In this document: positions 1 to 8,095 of the stretch, in pieces | How positions within the stretch are numbered: the stretch's first letter is position 1 | How the letters are laid out: each line of letters opens with the position of its first letter | DNA from: Desulfobacter sp. | GTDB lineage: Bacteria; Desulfobacterota; Desulfobacteria; Desulfobacterales; Desulfobacteraceae | Direction: 5' to 3' | Length of the DNA: 64,000 nt | Assembly: GCA_028768525.1 (NCBI GenBank) | Contig: CP054837.1 | Coordinates: forward strand, 2,575,001 to 2,639,000 | Translations under genes and position numbers: made by a program | The notes under the pieces: model-generated | What the model was told of the DNA's origin: nothing | Database searches by the model: none | What the model saw: only the letters and a program-made list of their open reading frames with translations

Positions 1-124
1 GGCCCGGGCAGTCAACCGCCATCAGCCCCTGTTCTGTATCGGTTTCCGGCCAGGCTGGCCGGGGGAGAACAATAATTACCCCTGCCAACAGGCAGAGAAG
101 AACGGGAAAATGGCGCATATTCAT
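1..124 (-). CDS. N-terminus of an exported protein (partial, runs off the left edge)
   Basis: The reading frame begins MNMRHFPVLLCLLAG and continues through a hydrophobic stretch to a small-residue region (RPAWPE) that looks like a Sec signal peptide with its cleavage site. About 41 residues are visible, and the mature part is outside the window, so no function can be given. Its ATG overlaps the TGA of the upstream 54-codon frame as ATGA, which suggests translational coupling. There is no separate Shine-Dalgarno sequence apart from this coupling. The signal peptide is clear; the assignment as a real gene rests on it and on the overlap. Confidence 0.5.
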   Translation of the reverse strand, partial: MNMRHFPVLLCLLAGVIIVLPRPAWPETDTEQGLMAVDCPG

Positions 125-285
125 CTGGTATACCGGCGAATCACCCTGTGCGCTCCATGGCTTCTGAAAAACGGAGACAGGGTATTGGTCCGCCATTTTC
201 CCGGAAATTCGTCACGCCCGGCCCAACTTGCCCCGGCAGAACACAGGATACAGAGGCAATTCCATTCAGCCACCAATTTTTTCAT
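121..285 (-). CDS. Small 54-residue protein upstream of the exported protein
   Basis: A short frame starts MKKLVAEWNCLC after a GGAG ribosome-binding site five bases upstream. Its stop overlaps the start of the next gene by ATGA. It has a short hydrophobic, Cys-containing N-terminal stretch and an Arg-rich C-terminus (HRVIRRYTR). I do not recognise a family. It may be a leader peptide or a small exported protein made with the downstream gene. The good ribosome-binding site and the tight coupling support it, but its small size makes it uncertain. Confidence 0.35.
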   Translation of the reverse strand: MKKLVAEWNCLCILCSAGASWAGRDEFPGKWRTNTLSPFFRSHGAHRVIRRYTR

Positions 286-342
286 AGTATCTCCATTATG
301 CAGTCAACTTGAATCAGGGGAGAATATTAAGGAGACCAAACG

Positions 343-492
343 ATGTCAAGCCATGATGGTCCCCCAAACAAATCCAATGCAAGTAATTGGGGCGAACATC
401 CTGTCAAACACTTTACACCCCAACCTTTTACTGTTATGCATAATTTTTTATACAAACCGGCCGAACCAGGAGAATACGCCCATGGAATCTGA
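343..492 (+). CDS. Possible 49-residue leader ORF overlapping the M20 gene start
   Basis: An ATG lies eight bases after a strong AAGGAG. The frame (MSSHDGPPNKSN...) stays open for 49 codons and ends eight bases inside the next gene, whose ATG lies at 482. The sequence is polar with no recognised domain. The strong ribosome-binding site and the overlap suggest a leader peptide that couples translation to the hydrolase. It could equally be chance in untranslated leader sequence. Confidence 0.3.
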   Translation: MSSHDGPPNKSNASNWGEHPVKHFTPQPFTVMHNFLYKPAEPGEYAHGI

Positions 493-1660
493 AATCCTTC
501 AAAATATTTTTGACCGATACCGCGCTGCCGTTGAAGAGATCAGCCTGGATATTCACGCCCATCCGGAACTCTCAGAAGAAGAATTTCGGGCCTGCCAAAG
601 TCAGGAGAAGCTCCTTGAGAGATGGGGATTCAGCCTCCAGAAGCAATACAAAGGGCTGCCCACGGCCTTTGCCGCCACCTGGGGCAATAAAGGCCCCCAT
701 GTCTGCCTCATGTCCGAATATGACGCCCTGCCCGGCATCGGCCACGGCTGCGGCCATAACCTCATTGCCGGCACGGCCCTGGGTGCCGGGATTCTCCTCA
801 AAGAGATCCTGGAAAAAGAAAACCTGGCCGCCCGCCTCACCGTCATGGGCACCCCGGCCGAGGAAAAACGGGGCTGCAAGGTGGACCTGATCCAGGCCGG
901 CGCCCTGGACGATGTGGATCTGGTGCTCATGGCCCACCCCTCGGACCACCCCACGGCCCAGTCCAGGGGCTCCTCGGGCATCATCCAGTTTGAAGTCCAT
1001 TTTCAGGGCCGGGAGGCCCACGCCGCCGACTGCCCGGAAATGGGGGCAAATGCCCTGGATGCCGCCCGCCTTCTCTTCAGCGGGGTGGACTGCTGGCGCC
1101 AGCAGCTGCCCGAAACCTGCCGGGTCCACGGCATCATCACCCAGGGCGGCACGGCGCCCAACATCATTCCGGGAAAGGCCTCGGTGGATTTTTATCTGAG
1201 AAGTTTTGACATGGACTACCTGGAATCCATGGAAGAGCGGTTTAAAGATATGGCCAGAGGGGCGGCCCTCATGACTGCCACCCGGATGGAAATCAAGAAA
1301 ATCCCCCACACCTACAAGCCCGCCCGCCCCTTCCATACCCTGAACCAAACCTTTATGGACCTGGCCGGGGCCGCCGGCATGGCCCCCCAGTGGCTTGGCC
1401 CGGGACGGGGCTCATCGGATTTCGGCAACGTCACCCACGAGGTGCCCGGACTCCACGTCTATTTCAACATCACCCGGGGAGAGCATGGCATCGTCCTCCA
1501 CTCCAAGGAGTTCACCCAATGTGCCGGTTCAAAGTTCGGCCTCGCCCAGATGGAAAAAACCAGCATAATCCTGGCCCAGATCGGATACCGGTTCATGACC
1601 GACACAGCTTTTCAAAAACAGGTGAAGGCGGATTTCCTTCAGGACACCGGCGGGAATTAA
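482..1660 (+). CDS. M20-family amidohydrolase / metallopeptidase (AbgB/ACY1L2-like)
   Basis: The 392-residue protein is a zinc-dependent amidohydrolase of the M20 family. This branch removes acyl or aminobenzoyl groups from amino acids or cleaves dipeptides in the cytoplasm. The metal-site region reads EYDALPGIGHGCGHN (D81, H88, C90 and H92 are in the usual places). The catalytic GTPAEE glutamates lie near residue 127. A dimerisation (lid) domain follows around residues 165-280. The start was chosen because MESEIL aligns with the family N-terminus and has AGGAG ten bases upstream; the frame is open further upstream but is not family-like. The gene is convergent with the glycyl radical enzyme gene, with nine bases between the stops. 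The substrate is unknown. Confidence 0.85.
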   Translation: MESEILQNIFDRYRAAVEEISLDIHAHPELSEEEFRACQSQEKLLERWGFSLQKQYKGLPTAFAATWGNKGPHVCLMSEYDALPGIGHGCGHNLIAGTALGAGILLKEILEKENLAARLTVMGTPAEEKRGCKVDLIQAGALDDVDLVLMAHPSDHPTAQSRGSSGIIQFEVHFQGREAHAADCPEMGANALDAARLLFSGVDCWRQQLPETCRVHGIITQGGTAPNIIPGKASVDFYLRSFDMDYLESMEERFKDMARGAALMTATRMEIKKIPHTYKPARPFHTLNQTFMDLAGAAGMAPQWLGPGRGSSDFGNVTHEVPGLHVYFNITRGEHGIVLHSKEFTQCAGSKFGLAQMEKTSIILAQIGYRFMTDTAFQKQVKADFLQDTGGN

Positions 1661-1669
1661 CCCCCTGGA

Positions 1670-4618
1670 TCAGACCCCGTACTCGGCCCGTTCGATAAGT
1701 TCAATCTGCTGCTCCCGGTTCAGGCTGACAAAATAGGCATTGTACCCTGAAATGCGCACCAGCAGATTCCGGTAATTCTCGGGATTGGCCATGGCATCCT
1801 TGAGCACCCTGGAATCCACCATGTTGAACTGGATCTGCATACCGCCCTTGGCGCAATAGGCCTTCACATAACCGGCCATGGCATCGATGATCCCTTCCCT
1901 CTCCCCGTCCCCGGGCACCAGTTTTACGTTAAAGGCGATGTTGTTGTCCATATGGTCCGGGGTCAGGCCGGCCACATCGGAAATGAAATCCAGATAATTC
2001 CTGGAGGCATGGGGCTGGGGAGTAAGGCCGGGGGTGAACGCCTTTCCGGCCCGGCGGCCCGAGGGCAGGGCACCGGACAGGTTCCCGTAGGCCACATGCT
2101 GGGACATGGACCAGAACCCGGAGGTGTAGGGTCCCCCGCGGAAATTCCGGTGGCCGGCATATATGCCGTGGATGAGGCCGGTGACCCGGTCGGCCATGGC
2201 CAGGGCCTCGGGGCTGCCCGAGCCGAAGAGGGGCACCCGGTTCCGGACCAGGGCGTGGATTTTTTCGAACCCCTCGAAATTATTGTCAACGGCCGCCTTG
2301 AGTTCGGCAAAGGTAATTTCCCTGCGGTCGAACACCAGGGTTTTCACGGCCATGAGGCTGTCGGTGACATCTGCCAGCCCGATATTGGAAGCCCCCGAGG
2401 TGTTGTAAAGGGCCCCGCCCCGGGTCAGGTCCCGCCCCTGTTCAATACATCCCCGGGTCAGGGCGGAAAGCAGAGGGGTGGGCCGGTATTGGGCATGGAT
2501 CTCGGCATAGATATTATTCAGGGCCACGGCCTGGCCGATGAGGAAACGCTGCTGGGCGGCATAGGCCTCAAAAAATGCTTCAAAATCGGGAAACTCCGTT
2601 CCGGTCTCCGGTCCCAGATCCCATTCCATCAGGGGATGGCGGCCGTTGTTCAGGGCCATTTCCAGGGCAGCCACCATGTTCATGAGGATGCTGCCCGTAT
2701 GGCCGCAGTGCCGGCCGGCAATGGTCTGCTCCACACAGCCGATGGCGCACCAGTCCCTGAGGTCCTCCTCGGGGTAGCCATGGCCGGACAGGGAGGCGAA
2801 AACGGCGTCGTCATTGTGCATGGAGGGGGTGGCCGATGTGGTATAGTTCACTTCGCACAGCCTGCGGACATAGGTGTCTGAATTGAGGGAGGGGCTGATC
2901 CGGGCATTGACGTTGGGATCATGGAGACAGAGCATCTCGGTGACCTTGAGGCAGATATAGGTCATGTCGTTCACCCCGTCTTTCCCCTCGGGGGTCATCC
3001 CGCCCAGGGTGATGGCCTGGTCCGCCGGAGATCCTCCGAACAGGTAATTGCCGATATCCGGGGAAAGGGGCATGTGGTCGGTGAGCCGGAGAAAAAAACA
3101 GGCCGTCAGCTCCACGGCGTCCCGGACATAGGCTGCCACCGCCTCCGGGGTAAGGCATTTTTCCACATCGGCCAGGAAATAGGGCTGGAGCCATTGGTCC
3201 ATGCGGCCGATGGAAAGACCGGTATTGGTATTTTCCATATGCAGGCCGATCCAGGTAATCCAGATGCTCTGGAAAGCCTGGGCCAGGCTCTCCGGCGGCC
3301 GGCGGGGGACCCTGTCGCAGGCCGCCGCCATATCCATCAGTTCCCGGCGTCGCCGGCCGTCGGCTTTCCCATGGGCCATCTGCCGGGCCTGCCGGGCCAG
3401 ATTGGCGGCGTAAGCCTCAAGCCCCATCAGCCCATGGGCCATCCCCTTCAGGGAGTCCCGGGCATCGGGCGCCAGGTCCTCTTTCCTAAGCCGGACTTCT
3501 ATCTCCGCTCTGATGCCTTCGGTCCCCTTCTCCAATACCGCCTTAAAATCCGGGGCCGTATGGGAGATCCCCACGGACTTCCAGCAGAAATAGGCCACAA
3601 AGCGTTCATCAATCTCCAGCCCCAGGGGGGTATTGAACTTTTCCCGGGCCAGCTCCCGGAAATTGCGCCGGGCCCAGAAGGGAAAGATATCGCTGAGCAC
3701 CTTCCGGGTATCATCACTGATGTCGTAAGGATTGAGATGGCGCTTGTCTATGGATCCCAGCTCCCCCCAGGCCATGGTGCCCTGGGCATCGGGATAGACA
3801 ACCACCCCGCAGATGTCGCTGGCCGTGGTGGTCCCGGCCAGAAGCTGGTCGGCGGCAATTACCGGGGCCTTGCTGGCCATGAGGTGGGCCAGGGCCCGCC
3901 CCTGGCGCAGCACCGGATGCCAGGGCCGGCCCCGGTTATCCCTTTCAAATCCGTTTTCCCGGAACCAGGCCGTTAATATGGCGGGCCGTTCGGCGCAGAG
4001 CTCCGGCCGGGTATCCCGATGGCGTTCCAGCAACCGGGCCAGCCGGGGAAAATCCTGCAGTGCCATTTCCGAAAGATAGGGATCCGCCAGCACGGCAACA
4101 CAGGGATCCGAATGATTGTCGGCGTTCAGTCCCTCCCGTTGCCGGGCCTTGAGCGCCCCGGACAATTCCGGGTCATGGATGCCGTATTCCCGCCGTCTGG
4201 CCGCCCTGTCACTCCGGTGGCGCCGGTCCAGCATCCGCTGCTGCCGGCCCCCGATGAGCAGGGACAGGTAGTAATTGAAGAGCTGGAGATAGCTCATGTT
4301 CCCTTTAAGGGTGATCCGGTTGCGCAGCATCATGATCAGGATGTCGTTGGGCGGGGCCGATGCCATTTCCCTGAGAACGGCGTGGTCCCGGGCCCGGAGC
4401 ACCACCGAGGCATCCCGGTGAATGCCCCTGCAGACCCTTACCCGTCCCTCACGGAACGAGATGGTCTGGGAGACTTTGCCGTCGCCGGTGCAGATCCCCA
4501 CTGAAAAATTAATCCACCCCTCGCTGTTTTTCAAATGGCCCCGGAGCCCGGGCAGACGGTTGAATGCCACCGCCATCCCCCTGAGCGCCAAGGCAGTGGC
4601 CAGATTGTAAAGGGCCAT
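1670..4618 (-). CDS. Glycyl radical enzyme with N-terminal SCP2-like domain
   Basis: This 982-residue protein is a pyruvate formate-lyase-superfamily enzyme. The thiyl cysteine is Cys628 in IGCVEQ and the radical glycine is Gly958 in RISGYNAYF near the C-terminus. The Cys-Val-Glu active site is that of the dehydratase/lyase (eliminase) branch, such as diol dehydratases, CutC and isethionate lyase. PFL itself uses Cys-Cys. About 130 extra residues precede the catalytic barrel. Around residues 30-125 they look like an SCP2 sterol-carrier domain, with lipid-pocket signature pieces such as ASVVLRARD and PPNDILIMMLRN. Typical family members are about 790-850 residues and lack this part. The activase gene lies 18 bases upstream, so the two form an operon. 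The substrate is unknown; a hydrophobic or acyl-type substrate is an inference from the fused domain. Confidence 0.9.
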   Translation of the reverse strand: MALYNLATALALRGMAVAFNRLPGLRGHLKNSEGWINFSVGICTGDGKVSQTISFREGRVRVCRGIHRDASVVLRARDHAVLREMASAPPNDILIMMLRNRITLKGNMSYLQLFNYYLSLLIGGRQQRMLDRRHRSDRAARRREYGIHDPELSGALKARQREGLNADNHSDPCVAVLADPYLSEMALQDFPRLARLLERHRDTRPELCAERPAILTAWFRENGFERDNRGRPWHPVLRQGRALAHLMASKAPVIAADQLLAGTTTASDICGVVVYPDAQGTMAWGELGSIDKRHLNPYDISDDTRKVLSDIFPFWARRNFRELAREKFNTPLGLEIDERFVAYFCWKSVGISHTAPDFKAVLEKGTEGIRAEIEVRLRKEDLAPDARDSLKGMAHGLMGLEAYAANLARQARQMAHGKADGRRRRELMDMAAACDRVPRRPPESLAQAFQSIWITWIGLHMENTNTGLSIGRMDQWLQPYFLADVEKCLTPEAVAAYVRDAVELTACFFLRLTDHMPLSPDIGNYLFGGSPADQAITLGGMTPEGKDGVNDMTYICLKVTEMLCLHDPNVNARISPSLNSDTYVRRLCEVNYTTSATPSMHNDDAVFASLSGHGYPEEDLRDWCAIGCVEQTIAGRHCGHTGSILMNMVAALEMALNNGRHPLMEWDLGPETGTEFPDFEAFFEAYAAQQRFLIGQAVALNNIYAEIHAQYRPTPLLSALTRGCIEQGRDLTRGGALYNTSGASNIGLADVTDSLMAVKTLVFDRREITFAELKAAVDNNFEGFEKIHALVRNRVPLFGSGSPEALAMADRVTGLIHGIYAGHRNFRGGPYTSGFWSMSQHVAYGNLSGALPSGRRAGKAFTPGLTPQPHASRNYLDFISDVAGLTPDHMDNNIAFNVKLVPGDGEREGIIDAMAGYVKAYCAKGGMQIQFNMVDSRVLKDAMANPENYRNLLVRISGYNAYFVSLNREQQIELIERAEYGV

Positions 4619-4636
4619 GAATGCCTCCTGATATCG

Positions 4637-5575
4637 TTATTCCGGTGTTATTCCCCCGGGGCGGGTTGAAATCCCCTGGCGGGCAAAGGCCGCCTCCCAT
4701 TCCGCCATCTCTTCCCTGCCCATCCACCGGTCCGGCAGCGTCTCCCCTTCCCCCGGTTCAATGCCCAGCTTGGTGTGTTTCTCCCGCCACAGGGGATGGT
4801 AGGGCAGCAGCCGGGCCGCTCTCACCTTCTGGGACCTGTAAAAATCAAGGATGGCCGACAGATTCTCCCGGGTATCGGTGATTCCCGGAATCAAAGGGGT
4901 CCGGGGGACCACCGGCACCCCGCCGTTCAGATATCTGCGGTAAAGGATTTGGAAATTTTCCAGGATAAGCCTGTTGGACCGCCCGCAGTATTGCCTGTGG
5001 GCCTCCGGGGCCATGAGCTTAATGTCAAAATAGATAAGATCCAGATGGGGATAGACCCTGGCCTCAAACTGATCCATGTCGAACAGGCCGCAGGTTTCCA
5101 CCAGCACATGGATCCCTCTTTCTTTCAACGCCTCTGCCGCCCTGCCTAAAAACTCCGGAAACAATGCCGGTTCCCCCCCGGAAAACGTCACTCCCCCCCC
5201 GGAGACCTCGAAAAAAACCTTGTCACGTACCGCCTGGGATACAACCTGGTCCACCGTCATGGGCCGCCCCACCCGTTCCAGGGCCCTGGCGGGGCAGGCC
5301 CCGGCGCAATCAAAGCAGAGCGTGCATTTTTCCCGGTCCACGAAAAAAGGATTGTCACTGGCCAGGGCATTTTCACCGCAGACCTTCATGCAGGTGCCGC
5401 ACCCCACGCAACGCTCCGGATCAAAGGAAATCTGGGGCCCAGCAATTTTGCTCTCAGGGTTATGGCACCAGGCGCAGGAAAGGGGGCAGCCCTTGAAAAA
5501 GACCACGGAACGGATGCCCGGTCCGTCATCCAGGCTATTGCCTTTGATATCGAGGATGAGGGGTGTATTCGCCAT
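4637..5575 (-). CDS. Glycyl radical enzyme activase (radical SAM)
   Basis: This 312-residue radical SAM protein installs the glycyl radical on the enzyme encoded just downstream. The SAM cluster motif CPLSCAWC uses C30, C34 and C37. It is followed by two ferredoxin-type 4Fe-4S motifs (C56/C59/C62/C66 and C84/C87/C90/C94), then SGGEP. The extra clusters mark the activases of non-PFL glycyl radical enzymes. The gene ends 18 bases before its partner. It is divergent from a MerR regulator gene, with a 188-base regulatory region between them. Confidence 0.92.
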   Translation of the reverse strand: MANTPLILDIKGNSLDDGPGIRSVVFFKGCPLSCAWCHNPESKIAGPQISFDPERCVGCGTCMKVCGENALASDNPFFVDREKCTLCFDCAGACPARALERVGRPMTVDQVVSQAVRDKVFFEVSGGGVTFSGGEPALFPEFLGRAAEALKERGIHVLVETCGLFDMDQFEARVYPHLDLIYFDIKLMAPEAHRQYCGRSNRLILENFQILYRRYLNGGVPVVPRTPLIPGITDTRENLSAILDFYRSQKVRAARLLPYHPLWREKHTKLGIEPGEGETLPDRWMGREEMAEWEAAFARQGISTRPGGITPE

Positions 5576-5633
5576 CTGGTCTCCGACCCGCCTCGGTAAT
5601 GGTTATCCACATGAACAAATGCCGACTGTTTTC

Positions 5634-5662
5634 CTTATATCAATCCCCGCGAAAAATACAAA
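5634..5662 (-). promoter_or_regulatory. Candidate promoter of the activase / glycyl radical enzyme operon
   Basis: On the minus strand TTTGTA is followed after 17 bases by TATAAG, about 60 bases upstream of the activase ATG. The -35 is poor, as expected of a regulated promoter. One copy of the GGATTGATA motif lies across the spacer and -10. Read by eye only. Confidence 0.35.
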
Positions 5663-5746
5663 CCCCTTTCATTTGGTTTAAAATGGCCGGGAGTTGACTG
5701 AAACCGCCTTTTATCGTACCATTCCCGACGAAAAAAAGGATTGATA
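5638..5746. repeat. Inverted pair of GGATTGATA motifs in the divergent region
   Basis: TATCAATCC at 5638-5646 and GGATTGATA at 5738-5746 are the same 9-mer in opposite orientation, each next to a GCGGGG-type stretch. One sits on the activase promoter, the other downstream of the MerR promoter. This placement suggests binding sites for the MerR protein in both directions. The function is inferred. Confidence 0.4.
5694..5722 (+). promoter_or_regulatory. Candidate sigma-70 promoter of the MerR gene
   Basis: TTGACT and TACCAT are separated by 17 bases, with the -10 ending 41 bases upstream of the MerR start codon. The second GGATTGATA copy lies between this promoter and the start codon, so MerR could control its own transcription. 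Confidence 0.45.
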
Positions 5747-5763
5747 CTGCGGGGAAAAGGGTT

Positions 5764-6591
5764 ATGAAGTATAAAGAAAGATATACCATCGGCGAGGTCA
5801 GTAAAATCTGCAACATTTCAACCAAGGCCCTTCGCTATTACGATAAAATCGGCCTGATCCACTCTGAACGGGCATACACCAATAATTACAGGTATTACAC
5901 CAAGGATTCACTTCTAGCGGTGCCGGTTATCAAGTACTACAAACAGATGGGATTCACCCTGGACGAAATGAGGGATCACATCGAAGGCAATTCCTACCGG
6001 GCCATCAAGCGGTCCTTTGAATCAAAAATCGACGAGCTTCAGGAAACCCAGGAGGCCACCCGCAGGAAATTCGTATCCGTAAAAGACTGGCGGGACCTGA
6101 TAAATGAGGCGGAAACCGTCATCGACAACAATAGCTGCGAAGTCTCCATCAAATATATTGAAGCCTCGGATTATCTTTTCCTCGACCAGGTGTTTGACAA
6201 CGACCTCTGGGACTCCATCATCAATATAGAATTCACCAATTATGTGGAAGCGGTGAACAACGAAATAACCGGCCCGGTGATGATCAAATTCTCCTCATAC
6301 AGGGACCGGATGAAAAACACCTCCCAGCCCATGAAAATCATGCAGAAAACCATCATCCCCTGTAAATCCCGTGAAAAAATGGTATTTGGCGGGGAAATGA
6401 TGGCCTCCTGCTACCACATCGGCGCCCATGAAAACCTGGCGGAGACATATGAAAAAATCCGGCGCTGGGCAGACGGCCACAGCTATGTGCTGGGCGAGGC
6501 CTCCTACGAACGCTACGTCACAGATTACTGGACCACCCGGGACAGCGGTAAATATGTCACCGAAGTCATGCTCAGCGCCTCAAGGGGATAG
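5764..6591 (+). CDS. MerR-family regulator with GyrI-like effector domain
   Basis: The N-terminal winged helix (YTIGEVSKICNISTKALRYY, then DKIGLI and NNYRYY) is typical of the MerR family. It is followed by a coiled-coil linker around residues 85-110. A C-terminal part of about 150 residues resembles the GyrI/BmrR small-molecule-binding domain. The 275-residue length fits BmrR-type activators. The gene is divergent from the activase/glycyl radical enzyme operon, which is its likely target; the ligand would then be the enzyme's substrate or a related molecule. This role is inferred from position. Confidence 0.85.
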   Translation: MKYKERYTIGEVSKICNISTKALRYYDKIGLIHSERAYTNNYRYYTKDSLLAVPVIKYYKQMGFTLDEMRDHIEGNSYRAIKRSFESKIDELQETQEATRRKFVSVKDWRDLINEAETVIDNNSCEVSIKYIEASDYLFLDQVFDNDLWDSIINIEFTNYVEAVNNEITGPVMIKFSSYRDRMKNTSQPMKIMQKTIIPCKSREKMVFGGEMMASCYHIGAHENLAETYEKIRRWADGHSYVLGEASYERYVTDYWTTRDSGKYVTEVMLSASRG

Positions 6592-6662
6592 AGGTGGTCT
6601 CCCCCCGTGTTCTGCGGCCCCGGCGGATCGCGGCCCCCAACGTTGAAACCGGAATTGAAAAA

Positions 6663-7358
6663 ATGATAAAAAACATCCTATTTGACCTGGACGGCACCCT
6701 CACCGACCCCAAAACAGGCATCACCCGGTGCATCCGCTTTTCCCTTGAGCACTCAGGTGCCGCCCTCCCCGGTGCCGATGAACTGACATGGTGCATCGGC
6801 CCGCCCCTGAGGGACTCCTTTGCAAAACTGCTGGATACGGAGGACGGCCCCACCCTTGACCGGGCTTTGGCCCTTTACCGAAAACGGTTCTCGGAAAAAG
6901 GCATGTACGAAAACCATGTCTATCCCCAGATCCCCCCATGCCTGGAACAGATCAGGGCGGCGGGCTTGAAGCTATTGCTGGCCACCTCAAAGCCCCGGGT
7001 CTTTGCAGAAAAAATTCTGGAACATTTCGGGCTGGCCCATTTTTTCACCGGGATATACGGGGCCGGCCTGGACGGCAGCCTGGTGGATAAAGGAGAGCTC
7101 ATCGCCCATATTCTGGCATCGGAATCCCTGGATCCCGGGGAAACCCTCATGGTCGGGGACCGGATCTATGATATCCTGGGCGGGAAAAAGAATGGGGTGG
7201 CCACGGCGGCAGTGACCTACGGATACGGCAGTGCCGATGAAATCCAGTCAGCACATCCGGACATGGTCTTTGACCGTCCGGCAGACCTGGCCGAGGCCCT
7301 TACCCGGCCCTCAGCCCAAAGCCAGCCAGCAGCCCACCCCAACCATCAGCAACCCTGA
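6663..7358 (+). CDS. HAD-family phosphatase (phosphoglycolate phosphatase-like)
   Basis: The 231-residue hydrolase carries HAD motif I FDLDGT (nucleophile D8, acid D10), motif II LLATSK and motif IV GDRIYD. Between motifs I and II is the alpha-helical cap of subfamily IA. It would dephosphorylate a small sugar phosphate, phosphoglycolate or nucleotide; the sequence does not say which. The start was set at MIKNILFDLDG, the usual N-terminus; an upstream GTG adds 23 unlikely residues. Its last 48 bases overlap the convergent exporter gene. Confidence 0.85.
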   Translation: MIKNILFDLDGTLTDPKTGITRCIRFSLEHSGAALPGADELTWCIGPPLRDSFAKLLDTEDGPTLDRALALYRKRFSEKGMYENHVYPQIPPCLEQIRAAGLKLLLATSKPRVFAEKILEHFGLAHFFTGIYGAGLDGSLVDKGELIAHILASESLDPGETLMVGDRIYDILGGKKNGVATAAVTYGYGSADEIQSAHPDMVFDRPADLAEALTRPSAQSQPAAHPNHQQP

Positions 7359-7934
7359 AATACAATTGAGCAGGGTCAGGTTTCCCTTTTTGTCGAGAAA
7401 ACGGCTCAGGCTCCGCCCGCCGTTGGAATAGAGCACCATGCAGATAAATTCCGTGGACAGGATAATCCCCACCAGGACAAAAAGCTGGGGGGCCATGGCC
7501 TTATCCGGGTTGATGAATGGGGGCAGCAGGGAAATCATAAAGGCCCAGCCCTTGGGGTTGGCGATGGCCGTGACAAATCCCTGGGCCGCCAGGGCTTTTC
7601 TGCCCGCATTGATACGCCCGCCCCGGCCGGCCTGTGAGGGCATTTTCCCCCTTGCCCGGATCATCTGTACGCCCAGATAGACCAGATAACTGCCCCCGGC
7701 ATATTTGAGCAGGGTAAACATGGCCGGGTGATTCAGCATCACTGCGGCCACCCCTGTCACCGAGGCCACGGAGACCACGGCCACGCCGGCCAATTCGCCC
7801 CACATCATATAAAAGGTTCTTCTCACCCCGATGGTCATGCCCATGGTCATGGCAAGGGTCATGCACAGGCCGGGGGTCAGGGATACAAAGAAGAATGTGG
7901 GTATAAACAGGGTTAAAACAGAAGTATCTATCAT
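7311..7934 (-). CDS. LysE/RhtB-family exporter
   Basis: This inner-membrane protein of about 207 residues has roughly six transmembrane segments. It carries the family N-terminus (LTPGLCMTLAMTMG) and the internal GFVTAIANPKGWAF motif of RhtB-type amino-acid or metabolite exporters. The start at MIDTSVLTLF matches the family's usual N-terminus and length; upstream in-frame ATGs add non-homologous residues. Its 3' end overlaps the convergent HAD gene by 48 bases. The exported compound is unknown, with homoserine, threonine or other neutral amino acids typical of the family. Confidence 0.85.
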   Translation of the reverse strand: MIDTSVLTLFIPTFFFVSLTPGLCMTLAMTMGMTIGVRRTFYMMWGELAGVAVVSVASVTGVAAVMLNHPAMFTLLKYAGGSYLVYLGVQMIRARGKMPSQAGRGGRINAGRKALAAQGFVTAIANPKGWAFMISLLPPFINPDKAMAPQLFVLVGIILSTEFICMVLYSNGGRSLSRFLDKKGNLTLLNCISGLLMVGVGCWLALG

Positions 7935-8095
7935 CTCAAACACCGCCATTGAATATAAAAATAAGGGGAGAGTATATAGAACCGCTGGGAAAATTGAAAG
8001 TGGTTTGTCAGGACATCCGACGGATGTCACGGTTGCAGGCGCGGAGAAAAAAGAGTACACCAAAGTGAGTTTTGCAACCCAAGAAAGGTGAACGC

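Noticed and set aside
1952..3976. Long antisense frames opposite the glycyl radical enzyme gene
   Set aside because: They are low-complexity, Gly/Pro/Arg-rich and explained by the high GC of the enzyme gene; no ribosome-binding sites or domains.
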